Below, piece by piece: positions 17,890 to 27,400 of a DNA stretch of 64,000 nucleotides; position 1 is the first letter of the stretch; each line of letters opens with the position of its first letter. The translations under genes and the position numbers were made by a program. The DNA comes from JAWPMT01 sp965229785. GTDB taxonomy: Bacteria > Bacteroidota > Bacteroidia > Cytophagales > Cyclobacteriaceae. Where the stretch lies: contig CBDDJS010000001.1 in the NCBI GenBank assembly GCA_965229785.1, forward strand, positions 4,464,001-4,528,000. The letters run 5' to 3'. A model generated the notes under the pieces. That model was given only the letters and a program-made list of their open reading frames with translations. It did not search any database and had not been told where the DNA came from.

Positions 17890-19574
17890 TTTGCAAACCT
17901 TCTTTTACGAATCAAAAACTTGATCATTCCAAACATGGCCAGAATCAGCAGTGGCATGCCGAAATTGATAAATACCCAGAATGAACGATCATTTTTGATT
18001 TTCACCCGATCCAACGGACGGATCGTTATTTCTTTATTTCTGGCCAGGGTAATTCCTTCTTCATCAGTCAGGTAACTCAGCGACCGCAAGAGAAACTCTT
18101 CATTGGCATAAGTCGTTCTGGCGTAGGGGTCTACTCCCAGCAAAAGTGGTTCGGGTCTTTCCGTGTTTATACTCAATTCGTTTCGAATGAAATCCCCGTC
18201 ACTGACAACAATCACTTTGGAACCTATGCTCTTTTCCTGAAAGGTTTGCTTATCGGCACTTTTGGGTAAAATACGATTTTGATACAAGGAATTGAATTTT
18301 CCTTCTAACAAGTAACCTACAGCTCTCGGTCCTGACTGGAAAAACTCTGGCCTCAGCTCTTGCTGAAAATCGTTGAACCGTACCTGAACAGGGGGTGATA
18401 TCACCCGGGTATATTGCGAAGTGAAAATCAATGGCGTCTTCTTAACCCCCTGGGCTTTTACCGTATCCATCGTTGAAACAAATTTCAACTGAGTAGCATC
18501 CAGCCCTTTTACTAATGGATGATCTGCATAGTTTGAAACAATAGGAAAAAATGGCCAGGGCAATAACTCCACCCGGGGCTGATTGCCTACACTACCAGAA
18601 ACCACAGGATAAAATCCAGAACTAAAATCTGTGACATAGTCTTTGTTGATCCTGATACCATATTTAAACAAAAGATCTTCAAGATTCAGATCATAGGGCA
18701 AAGCAATGGTTCCCTCTCCTTCCGCTTCTTGTACATTCACTTTTAAGGCATCTACGAAAATAAGCAGACTACCACCATTCATGACGTACTGATCTATCAG
18801 GTATTTTTCCTTTTCCGAAAATCGCTCGGTGGGCTTCCCTATAATGGCCACATCGTAACCTACGAGGGGTGTTGTGCGATTGGCAAGGTCTACCTTGAAG
18901 AGATCGTACTTCCCAAGGATAGCGTTGGTAAAGCCCGCCAGAAAAACAGAATCTGGCTCTCCATGTCCGATGATGTAGGCAATGCGTTTTCTATTGGTTT
19001 CAGTAATGGATTTGATGGCTGCAATCAATTCATACTCTAACCCTTCAATGGATTGATTCAGCATCTCATCCGGATTGCTGGTACGATTCCCTTTCAGTAA
19101 GGGCACTGCCAGTTCTTTGTTGCCATAGGTGATCAAAACTCCTGGAAATACGAGTTTCTCACTTTTCTGACCATCCTTTGTATAGGTAAGATTCGTTGGC
19201 TGAAGCCCCTTATCAATGAGGCTGCGCATATATTCGTTTCGGGACTGTGAACTTGTCGCCTGCGCGGGATCGATAAATCGATATTGCAAATTGTTTCCGG
19301 CATAGATTGTAAACTGATCCAGCAGGTCATCGATGGACTTTTGAAATCGTTTAAAATTAGAAGGCAACTCACCCGCCAAATAACTCTCAATGGTTACAGG
19401 CTCTTCCAGATTGCCCAACAACCTCTGGCTCGCTTCCGAAATAGAATATCGCTTTTCTTCCGTCATGTCTATGCGAAAACGGAACGCATTAAAGGCTTGC
19501 ATCAATAGAAGCAACGTCAGTACTCCAATGGAGAACCGTAATATCTGGTGAAGCTTTATACTATCCCAATTCAT
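17886..19574 (-). CDS. gldG: Gliding-motility ABC transporter auxiliary protein GldG
   Basis: At 562 residues this is the typical GldG length. An N-terminal helix (about 13-30) is followed by the GldG opening 'RIDMTEEKRYSISEASQRLL', then a long periplasmic region with 'RIAYIIGHGEPDS' and 'YDVAIIGKPTERFSEKEKYLIDQYVMNGGSLLIFVD'. A C-terminal membrane helix (WVFINFGMPLLILAMFGMIKFLI) ends in a basic tail. It overlaps gldF by four bases and the DUF4340 gene by four bases. In Flavobacterium, GldA, GldF and GldG together are needed for gliding; the transported substrate is not known. Some gliding Bacteroidota lack this transporter, so gliding here is likely but unproven. Confidence 0.93.
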   Translation of the reverse strand: MNWDSIKLHQILRFSIGVLTLLLLMQAFNAFRFRIDMTEEKRYSISEASQRLLGNLEEPVTIESYLAGELPSNFKRFQKSIDDLLDQFTIYAGNNLQYRFIDPAQATSSQSRNEYMRSLIDKGLQPTNLTYTKDGQKSEKLVFPGVLITYGNKELAVPLLKGNRTSNPDEMLNQSIEGLEYELIAAIKSITETNRKRIAYIIGHGEPDSVFLAGFTNAILGKYDLFKVDLANRTTPLVGYDVAIIGKPTERFSEKEKYLIDQYVMNGGSLLIFVDALKVNVQEAEGEGTIALPYDLNLEDLLFKYGIRINKDYVTDFSSGFYPVVSGSVGNQPRVELLPWPFFPIVSNYADHPLVKGLDATQLKFVSTMDTVKAQGVKKTPLIFTSQYTRVISPPVQVRFNDFQQELRPEFFQSGPRAVGYLLEGKFNSLYQNRILPKSADKQTFQEKSIGSKVIVVSDGDFIRNELSINTERPEPLLLGVDPYARTTYANEEFLLRSLSYLTDEEGITLARNKEITIRPLDRVKIKNDRSFWVFINFGMPLLILAMFGMIKFLIRKRRFAK

Positions 19575-20299
19575 GCCTTTTTCCCTGATAAAGTGAAATC
19601 TACGAGCATCAACATGAGAATAATGACTGTAAAGAAATAACCAATATCCTTCAGGTCCAGTAACCCTTTACTCATTGCTGCATAATGGGAGAGTATACCA
19701 ATCTGCTGTAAATAATAAGACCAGGTACCCCAAAGGTCAATGCCAGCTAAGGCTTCCACACCGTCATAAAACAGAAAACACAACAATGCCGCAAGTATGA
19801 AAGACACAATTTGATTTTCCGTAAGGGCGGAGGACAACAATCCAATGCTTACAAATATGCCTGCCAGCAGGGCAAGACCAATGTATGATCCAATGATCCC
19901 CGGTGTATCCAGATTACCAGCAGGATTTCCTAACTGGTAAATCGCCAAATAATAAACGATAGTGGGTAGCAAAGAGAAAAGGACTAATAAAAAAGCTGCC
20001 AGGTATTTACCCAGGATGATTTCCCAATCCTTGAAGGGCAGTGTATAAAGGAGTTCCAGTGTACCCGTCTTTTTCTCTTCGGCAAAAGATTTCATGGTTG
20101 TCGCCGGCACCAAAAACATGAACAAGTATGGCCCCAAGGTAAACAAAGGTTCCATGGTAGCATAACCATAGTCCAGTACGGAGTAATCTGGCAATACCCA
20201 CATGACTAAACTAACGCCCACGAGAAATACACCAATCACCACATACGCGATGAGAGAATCCAGAAATTCGTTGATCTCCTTTCTCAGTATTGTGATCAT
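19571..20299 (-). CDS. gldF: Gliding-motility ABC transporter permease GldF
   Basis: A 242-residue ABC-2 type permease with six predicted membrane helices. It opens 'ITILRKEINEFLDSLIAYVVIGVFLVG' and has the conserved 'PATTMKSFAEEKKTGTLELLYTLPFKDWEIILGKYLAAF' region (about 65-105), the hallmark of the CcmB/ABC-2 class. It overlaps gldA and gldG by four bases on either side, so the three are translationally coupled. Confidence 0.93.
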   Translation of the reverse strand: MITILRKEINEFLDSLIAYVVIGVFLVGVSLVMWVLPDYSVLDYGYATMEPLFTLGPYLFMFLVPATTMKSFAEEKKTGTLELLYTLPFKDWEIILGKYLAAFLLVLFSLLPTIVYYLAIYQLGNPAGNLDTPGIIGSYIGLALLAGIFVSIGLLSSALTENQIVSFILAALLCFLFYDGVEALAGIDLWGTWSYYLQQIGILSHYAAMSKGLLDLKDIGYFFTVIILMLMLVDFTLSGKKA

Positions 20300-21201
20300 G
20301 CTTTTCCTGTCAGTTTTTGAAAAATTTCTTCAAGTGATCCACCCGATGCATGTACACTGATCAGGGGGAGATCCTGTTCGGCCGCTAATTTCAAAATCGC
20401 TTTCTTCAATTGATGGTCGTCTGATTGCACCAGATAACTGTGATCCGCTTTTGCTTCCACTTTTTGAACCCCCGACAAACTTCTCAAAATGTCCAGGTCG
20501 ATATCCGCCTCGAAAGCAACTGTATAAATATTGGTATTCACTGCCTGACTCTTCAAACTTTGAAGGCTATCATCTGCCACGATCTTCCCTTGATTAATGA
20601 TCACCACACGATCGCAGATAGCTTCTACTTCCTGCATGATATGGGTCGAAAAGATCAACGTCTTGTCGTGAGCGGCTTCTTTGATCACTTTTCTGATTTC
20701 CACCAATTGATTGGGATCAAGGCCAGTAGTAGGTTCATCCAGGATAAGTACCTCCGGATCTGGCAACAGTGCCTGAGCGAGACCTACCCGCTGACGGTAC
20801 CCCTTTGATAACGCTTTGATCTTTTTGTGTCTCTCTTTCTGCAACCCTACCAGTTCAATGACTGCATCCACCTTTTTCTTCACGTCCGTCAATCGGTAAG
20901 CATGGGCGATGAAGCCCAGGTATTCCCGCACATACATTTGTAAATAGAGTGGATTATGTTCTGGCAAGTAGCCGATCACCTGTTTCGCAAAATACGGGTC
21001 TTCTCGAACTCTCTTCCCTTTGATGATCACATCGCCTTCGGTAGCTTGCAGGTAACCGGTTGCAATTTTCATGGTGGTGGATTTCCCGGCGCCATTGGGC
21101 CCGAGGAATCCGGTTATTTGTCCAGGCAAAGCCTCAAAAGAAATATGATCCACCGCCAATTGCTGGCCATATTGCTTAACCAGATTATCAACAACTACCA
21201 T
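20296..21201 (-). CDS. gldA: Gliding-motility ABC transporter ATP-binding subunit GldA
   Basis: A 301-residue ABC ATPase with Walker A 'GPNGAGKST' (34-42), the signature 'LSKGYRQRVGLAQALL' (about 125-140), Walker B 'VLILDEPTTGLDP' and the switch His in 'FSTHIMQEVEAI'. The last 75 residues are the C-terminal extension seen in GldA-type subunits. It is the first gene of the gldA-gldF-gldG-DUF4340 operon and energises the GldF permease at the inner membrane. Synteny with gldF and gldG separates it from the many similar ABC-2 ATPases. Confidence 0.94.
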   Translation of the reverse strand: MVVVDNLVKQYGQQLAVDHISFEALPGQITGFLGPNGAGKSTTMKIATGYLQATEGDVIIKGKRVREDPYFAKQVIGYLPEHNPLYLQMYVREYLGFIAHAYRLTDVKKKVDAVIELVGLQKERHKKIKALSKGYRQRVGLAQALLPDPEVLILDEPTTGLDPNQLVEIRKVIKEAAHDKTLIFSTHIMQEVEAICDRVVIINQGKIVADDSLQSLKSQAVNTNIYTVAFEADIDLDILRSLSGVQKVEAKADHSYLVQSDDHQLKKAILKLAAEQDLPLISVHASGGSLEEIFQKLTGKA

Positions 21202-21249
21202 AGATGGCTGAAATGTTCATGAGGTATTGGAGTGACTTTGATCACAAGA

Positions 21250-21960
21250 TTATTTTTCGGGTTTGCCCTGCGGACGCAAAGGTCGCACTTCAAGGTCCAC
21301 GGGCAAATAATTAGGACTGGTATCTAAAAGGTCAACCACTGAACTGGCAATATCCTGAGGAGTCATCATATTCGGACTAGGTTGAAATGACTCAGCATTA
21401 TCAAAAAAATTCGTATTCACCGATCCAGGGTAAATACAAGAAACTTTGATTCCAAAATCCCTTAATTCCATAAACAGGGAATGTGAAATTCCGGTTACGG
21501 CATGCTTGGTGGCGGCATAACCTACCGCAAATTTTATTGGCGTTTTCCCGGCAATTGAACCGATATTGATGATATGGCCAAAATCCATGGTCTTCATTTG
21601 AGGTACCACTTTTTTGGTCGCATAGAAGATACCATGAACATTGGTATCGAACATGCCTTTCCAATCCTCATCACTCATTTCTTCGAAATTGCCAAAAACA
21701 CCATAACCTGCGTTATTGATCAGGAAATGAATATCCTTGCCTAATGCTTCCACTGAAGATTGGTAAGCCTGATCCACAGAAGCAGCATCACCAACATCCG
21801 CCTGAACGAATGTAAAACGTGAATCCTCGAATTGGGGAGCGGTTCGACTCCATCCGGCGACTTTTACACCATTATTAACTAATAATTTGGCAATTTCCAG
21901 ACCGATGCCTTTACTGACTCCTGTAACTATCGCATTTTTGCCCTGAAGGGTGCTTGACAT
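21250..21960 (-). CDS. Short-chain dehydrogenase/reductase (SDR)
   Basis: From the ATG at 21960 the product is 236 residues; the frame stays open far upstream but that part overlaps the divergent deacylase gene and has no SDR features. The classical SDR motifs are present: 'IVTGVSKGIGLEIAKLL' (TGxxxGxG, 13-20), 'FLINNAGYG' (NNAG), the catalytic Ser in 'INIGSIAGK', and 'YAATK' (YxxxK). It is an NAD(P)-dependent oxidoreductase of unknown substrate, resembling the 3-ketoacyl reductase-like group. It lies 48 bases upstream of gldA on the same strand. Confidence 0.92.
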   Translation of the reverse strand: MSSTLQGKNAIVTGVSKGIGLEIAKLLVNNGVKVAGWSRTAPQFEDSRFTFVQADVGDAASVDQAYQSSVEALGKDIHFLINNAGYGVFGNFEEMSDEDWKGMFDTNVHGIFYATKKVVPQMKTMDFGHIINIGSIAGKTPIKFAVGYAATKHAVTGISHSLFMELRDFGIKVSCIYPGSVNTNFFDNAESFQPSPNMMTPQDIASSVVDLLDTSPNYLPVDLEVRPLRPQGKPEK

Positions 21961-22035
21961 AACGAGATATTGTTCTTTCGGGTATCCAACGCAATATTGA
22001 TGACTATAGTATTCAATTCCAAAACTGGCAGAGCA

Positions 22036-23133
22036 ATGCGGGCAAGGACATTTGGGATCATTATTTTTCTTCTGCTGACACTGTCCGGAATTTGTCAAAA
22101 AAATGGCCGTACCTACCAATATAATGCCGGCTTTACTTATCTGAAAGGTCTGATCGTTCCTCAATACGCTCACGGCCTGCATCTGACCTATGGCAGACCC
22201 TGGGGAATAGAACTTTTTTGGAATCAACGCGCCTTGGGGAAAAAGGAGCGGGAGAAACTTTTTGGTTACCCCCAGGTTGGTTATTCCCTGACCATGATCG
22301 ATACGGACATGGTAGAAACAGGTAAGATCTTTAACGCCGCTTCTTATATTGACTTCTACTTTCTGGATGCTCCTGATATCAAAGCTTTTTGGCGATTTGG
22401 CGTTGGGCTAACCTATGCCACGAAATTGTATGATCCTGAAACGAACAATCGGAACAACATCTTGTCTTCCAGGATTTCCTATCACGCTATTGTAAGGATC
22501 GGATTGCAAATCCCGGTAGCGAAACAATTCTATATTAATCCTGCTATTTCCTGGAACCATACTTCAAATGGTTCTCTCAGCTTACCGAACAATGGCATAA
22601 ACATCGCCACCTTGAATGTAGGAGCAGCCTATCGCTTTGGCCAGGCCGAATGGGCGCAAGAACCAACCCCGGCACCCAACGATCGAAAACTTGGATTCAA
22701 CCTACTGGTAAGCGGGTCAGTCAAGGAAACAGAGCCGCTCGGTTCTCCAAAACGCATTTATTACACGTTCCGTGGTTATGTGGACAAAACCCTGAGCAAA
22801 GTCAATCGTGTGTACGGAGGGTTGGAACTTTTCAATAACCACGGATTAAAAGATGTAATCCGCAGTGAGCCCGATGTAGCGAATGATACTGATTTTCGCA
22901 GAATCGGATTTTTTGTTGGTCATGAATTGATGGTCTCAAGGGTGAGTTTCATGACCATGGTCGGTCACTATATCTATCGACCTTTTCGAGGTGGCATTGA
23001 TGATGATCCTGATCTCTACACGAGACACGGGGTGAAAATTTACCTCACAGACAAGCTCTTTACAGTAGCCATGATGAAGATCCATGGGGCTCAAAATGAC
23101 ATTTTTGATTTTGGAGTGGGCGTTAGATTATGA
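22036..23133 (+). CDS. PagL-like lipid A 3-O-deacylase / acyloxyacyl hydrolase family protein
   Basis: The ATG at 22036 gives 365 residues with a signal peptide (RTFGIIIFLLLTLSGICQ); upstream starts at 22000 and 21970 would bury it. The mature part is an outer-membrane barrel. The PagL-type catalytic segment is visible as 'INPAISWNHTSNGSLSLPNNGINIATLNVG' (about residues 180-205), with the His-x-Ser-Asn arrangement seen in the deacylase family. The second half continues as barrel strands and ends 'DFGVGVRL'. PagL enzymes remove the 3-O acyl chain of lipid A. The gene overlaps the next by four bases, so the two are co-translated. The substrate is an inference from the family. Confidence 0.72.
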   Translation: MRARTFGIIIFLLLTLSGICQKNGRTYQYNAGFTYLKGLIVPQYAHGLHLTYGRPWGIELFWNQRALGKKEREKLFGYPQVGYSLTMIDTDMVETGKIFNAASYIDFYFLDAPDIKAFWRFGVGLTYATKLYDPETNNRNNILSSRISYHAIVRIGLQIPVAKQFYINPAISWNHTSNGSLSLPNNGINIATLNVGAAYRFGQAEWAQEPTPAPNDRKLGFNLLVSGSVKETEPLGSPKRIYYTFRGYVDKTLSKVNRVYGGLELFNNHGLKDVIRSEPDVANDTDFRRIGFFVGHELMVSRVSFMTMVGHYIYRPFRGGIDDDPDLYTRHGVKIYLTDKLFTVAMMKIHGAQNDIFDFGVGVRL

Positions 23134-23879
23134 AAAAGTGGCTCACAATATCGATTATTGTCTTCTTTGGCTGTGACCAGCAAAATGCGTGGGACTGTGT
23201 GCAAACCATCGGCGACATCATTGAAGAACCTATTCCGGTATCCAATACTATCAAACAAGTCATTATTTTCGATGACACCAACCTGGTCTGGCACCCGGCA
23301 CCTGCTCCTGGCGAACAGGCATTTATCATTGAAACCGGGCAAAATCTCATAGGAGAAATTGAAGCAAACATAGTTTCGGATAGTATTCTGACGGTCAAAA
23401 ACAACAACCACTGTCGATGGACGAGAGCGCCTCAAAACCTCACTTTACACATCTACTCGGATTCCGTTAACTGGTTGGAAAAACAAGGTTTTGGGGAAAT
23501 CAATACGGCGGAAACGATCACACTCAATCATCGGCTGGATGTTATAACGCTTGGATCGGGCAACTTGAATCTGGAGCTGGTCAGTTCCAATGAAGTCTGG
23601 TTATCGATGAGGGCATTGAGCAATGTTACCATTTCCGGAGATATCGTCACCTTACATGCTTTTGTCGATCGCAGGGTGGATGGACGCCTGTATGCAGAAG
23701 AATTGAATGTACGGGATGTCTCTATTTGGCATGCGGGCACAAATGATCTTTTTGTGAGCCCCAGCGATATTCTCAGAGGAACTATTCGCGCTTCCGGGGA
23801 TGTTTACCTTTTTCGTGAACCAGATCGCGGCGTGGTTGTTAATGAAGACGGATCCGGTCGCGTAATCAACCGGTTTTAA
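23130..23879 (+). CDS. Head-GIN/DUF2807 lipoprotein
   Basis: A 249-residue protein with a short signal and a lipobox (IVFFGC, Cys 15). The rest is the repetitive right-handed beta structure of the putative auto-transporter adhesin head-GIN family (DUF2807): 'KQVIIFDDTNLVWHPAPAP', 'LTLHIYSDSVNWLEKQGFGEI' and 'LRGTIRASGDVYLF'. Many of these proteins are found in Bacteroidota, and their function is unknown; binding to a surface polymer is a guess. It overlaps the deacylase gene by four bases (ATGA). Confidence 0.75.
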   Translation: MKKWLTISIIVFFGCDQQNAWDCVQTIGDIIEEPIPVSNTIKQVIIFDDTNLVWHPAPAPGEQAFIIETGQNLIGEIEANIVSDSILTVKNNNHCRWTRAPQNLTLHIYSDSVNWLEKQGFGEINTAETITLNHRLDVITLGSGNLNLELVSSNEVWLSMRALSNVTISGDIVTLHAFVDRRVDGRLYAEELNVRDVSIWHAGTNDLFVSPSDILRGTIRASGDVYLFREPDRGVVVNEDGSGRVINRF

Positions 23880-23891
23880 TAATCAGTATTT

Positions 23892-24419
23892 ATGATCAGA
23901 ATCATCAGTAGCACCAATCGATCGGGTGCTGTTACTTATAAAGTGGCCAGGCATTATCAGGGTTTATTGAATAACCTGGGAGTTGAAAGTGAAATCATTG
24001 ACCTGGCCCATCTACCGAAAGATTTCATCGCCTCGGCCCTATATGAAAATGGAGGTAAGAATGAAGCTTTCAACCCTTTACGGACCAAAATGAAGGAGAC
24101 TGAAAAATTCATCTTCATTGTTCCGGAATACAATGGATCCTTCCCGGGTATTCTAAAAACCTTCATTGACGGCCTGGAATTTCCGACTACCTTCACAGGA
24201 AAGAAAGCAGCGCTGGTAGGTCTGTCAGCCGGGGTTCAGGGCGCCGTTCTTGCGATGAGTCATCTGACTGATATCTTCAACTATTGTGGTACGAACGTCC
24301 TTGCACAAAAACCCAAGTTAGCCGGAATCGGCAATGCCATGAACGAAAAGGGCGAGATCACCAATGAATTGTACCTTAAACTGCTGGAAGATCAGGCAAA
24401 GGCCTTCGTTGCTTTCTGA
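23892..24419 (+). CDS. NADPH-dependent FMN reductase family protein
   Basis: A 175-residue flavodoxin-like protein. The phosphate-binding segment 'IISSTNRSGAVTYKVARHY' (4-22) and the family motif 'VPEYNGSFPGILKTFIDGLE' (about 77-96) are typical of FMN-dependent NAD(P)H reductases of the azoreductase/chromate reductase type. It follows the head-GIN gene by 12 bases and is closed by a terminator, so it is the last gene of that rightward operon. The physiological electron acceptor is unknown. Confidence 0.92.
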   Translation: MIRIISSTNRSGAVTYKVARHYQGLLNNLGVESEIIDLAHLPKDFIASALYENGGKNEAFNPLRTKMKETEKFIFIVPEYNGSFPGILKTFIDGLEFPTTFTGKKAALVGLSAGVQGAVLAMSHLTDIFNYCGTNVLAQKPKLAGIGNAMNEKGEITNELYLKLLEDQAKAFVAF

Positions 24420-24445
24420 GACAGAAAAATGATCACAACAAAAAA

Positions 24446-24470
24446 GAAAAGCTCCGAATTGGAGCTTTTC
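24446..24470. terminator. Intrinsic terminator between convergent genes
   Basis: A perfect 10-base stem (24446-24455 with 24461-24470) with loop GAATT. The arms themselves carry A and T runs, so it can serve both the FMN reductase gene and the giant surface-protein gene arriving from the right. Confidence 0.85.
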
Positions 24471-24492
24471 TCATTTGCTGTTGTGTGAATAA

Positions 24493-27400
24493 TTAATTCT
24501 TTATCAAACGATAAGTCGTCACAATATCACCTTTTCTTATCGTAAAAAGGTACAGCCCGACAGGCAAGTGATCGACGGGAACTGCGTAAGAAGTTTTGCC
24601 TGCGGGAAGCTCTTCAACGACCGTTTTCCCTTGTAGGTCTGTGATGCTGATCTTATGATCACTAGAAGGTGCATCTAACTCTACTCGCAAGTAGTTACCC
24701 ATCGGATTCGGGAAAACACGTATCTCCCCAAGGTCCGATACGGACAACACTGGTGCTATTTCTACATTAACCGTCCATTCCTGTGTTATGATACCGTCAT
24801 CACCAGTCACCGTGTAAACAACTGGATTTGAAAAGTCAATACCTTCTTCCGATTCCGGGTTAATGGTGGCTCCTTCCGAGACAGTGATCGTAGGCGTAAG
24901 ATTGGTCACATCTGTTTCTGCTCTTACCCTGATATCTACTGTATGTGCAACTAGGTCGATTACGGCATTTCCTTGCTGTTCCGGAAGTGTAAATGTTAGA
25001 ATATCTGTATCTGGTTCTTCCTGCTGGGTAACCGTAACCACCCAATCCTGTACGTTGATACTCTCGAAACTCGTTACGGTATAGGTCACGGGCTCAGTAA
25101 AATCCTGCACCTCATCGCTCGCGGGAGATATGGTAGCAAAAAGCGAGATTTCAATGTTGGGAGCAAGTGCCGTTATATCGGCCGCATACCCTACTTCAAT
25201 CAATACGGTATGTGCCCCAAAATCAATGATCGCGTCACTGGTTTGTTCCGCAAACTCGAATGAAAGGATATCGGTTTCTGCAGGACAGCTTAAATTATCT
25301 CCGTCGATTGTCCATCCGAAATCATCAATGATGGATTGCCTGGCACTTTCGGACATGCAATAAGAAACATTCTGCGCCGAGAAGAAAATATCCTCAGGAA
25401 GGTCTAACTGTGACCAGGCCATTAACGTCGCATCGTAATTGTCAATTAACATCCCTGAAAAGTTGAGCATGCCACCCATTACTGTTGCCCCGGTGATATC
25501 CCAACCTGCAAGGCTTTGATTGAAACTTCGGGCGCTACCCAGCATAAATCCAAAATTCTCAACCCGGCTAAAATCCCATGAACTCAAGTCACTATTAAAC
25601 CCGTCTGCACTAAAGAACATGCTGTTCATTGTACGCACAAATGTTAAATCGGGAACATCATTTGCGTCAATATTCAAGTTATCGCACTCAAAAAATGAAC
25701 CCGCCATGGATTGCCATGGATTGTCTCCCCATTGATCGACATTAACCAATCGGTCCGAATTGTCATCCCCGTTTGAGAAAAACCCGGGGAAATGCCCGGT
25801 AATTTCTACCTGATAAGTACCCGCTTCATCATACACATGCGTTATGTTTCCAGTAACATTTTCATCCATGGTCCCATCACCCCATTGGACGGTATAGTTA
25901 TATCCGCTACCTGATGTAGGTATGGTCACCTCATTGTCGGTTGTAGAAGGCACAAGATCTGTTTGCCAGGTCGTTATGAAAGGCGTAGTGGCCGGCTCAA
26001 ATATGTCCATGGACACAATCCAATCCTGAACAGTACCATCTTCCGCAGTAATTGTGTAGGTGACACTTTCAGAAAAATTCTGCACACTGCCATTAAATGG
26101 AGAAATGGTGGCAAATTCAGAAATATCAAAGCTTAAACTTTGTTGCGTCAGGTCCGTTCCCAACCTGCGGGTATATACAACTGTATGTGCTTCAGGGTCA
26201 ATTTCAATGGAATAATCTCTGACGAAAAAAGAGATTTCGTTGAGAATATCAGTTCCGTTAGCTACTTCTCGTGCAGTAACTGTATACTCTCTGGAGGTAG
26301 TTCCATCTTCAGCAGCAATGGTATAGATGACAGGTTCCGAAAAATCCTGAGCCTCTCCTGCCCCAGGAGAAATGGTCGCTCCCCCTGTTATTTCAATCAA
26401 AGTAGGTGTAAGCGAGGTTAAATCGGTTCCTCTTTCAACGACCAATTCGATGGTCCGTCCAAAATTGTTAATGCTGGCCTCCCGAAACTCCTCATCTACC
26501 ACAAAGGCCAAAACGTCTGTACGATCACATTGTTGGCCATCGTCGAAGATGGTCCAATTGAAATCATCTATGATCTTCTGGCGCTCCTCCGAACCCGTAC
26601 AATAAAAGATATCATTAGCTCCGAAGATAACATTTTGCTCCAAATCCAGTTGCGACCATGCAATCAATAATTTCTCATAATTGTCAGTAGAGAAGCGTGA
26701 TCCTTGAAAAGAAAATGATCCCAACATGTTATTCATGGACTGTACGCTACTTACATCCCAGCCGCTAATATCCTGATTGAAAACACTGGCGCTGGAGAAC
26801 ATTCCACCCATGTCTGTCACTCTGCTAACATCCCAACCCCCAATATCTTGATTGAAGGCGGTTGCGCCAGCAAATGCACTATTCATATCGGTCACGTTGC
26901 TTACATCCCAGGAACTGATGTCCTGATTGAATGTTTCCGTATTGGCAAAGATCACACTTATGTCCGTTACATTCCTGACATCCCAGCCTCCTATATCGCT
27001 GTTAAATGCCTTTGCTCCACTGAACATACCTTCCAAAATTGTGGCATTGCTAACATCCCATGAGCTAAGGTCCTGATCAAACAAGACCGCCGAATTAAAC
27101 ATCGATCGAAATGAAGTAACATTGCTGACATCCCAACTACTAAGGTCCTGATTAAAGGACATGGCATTGCCAAAGGTCCATTCCATGGATTCCACGTTAC
27201 TCACATCCCAGGAGCTAATGTCCTGATTAAAAGAAGAAGCTCCGGAAAACATAAAGCCCATGAATTCCACATTGCTCACATCCCAGCCCCCAATATCCTG
27301 ATTGAAGCTGGTAGCTGATTGAAACATGGCGGAAACATTGGTCACTGCTCCTATTTCCCAGGAACTGATATCCTGATTGAAAGCGAATGCCCCACTAAAC

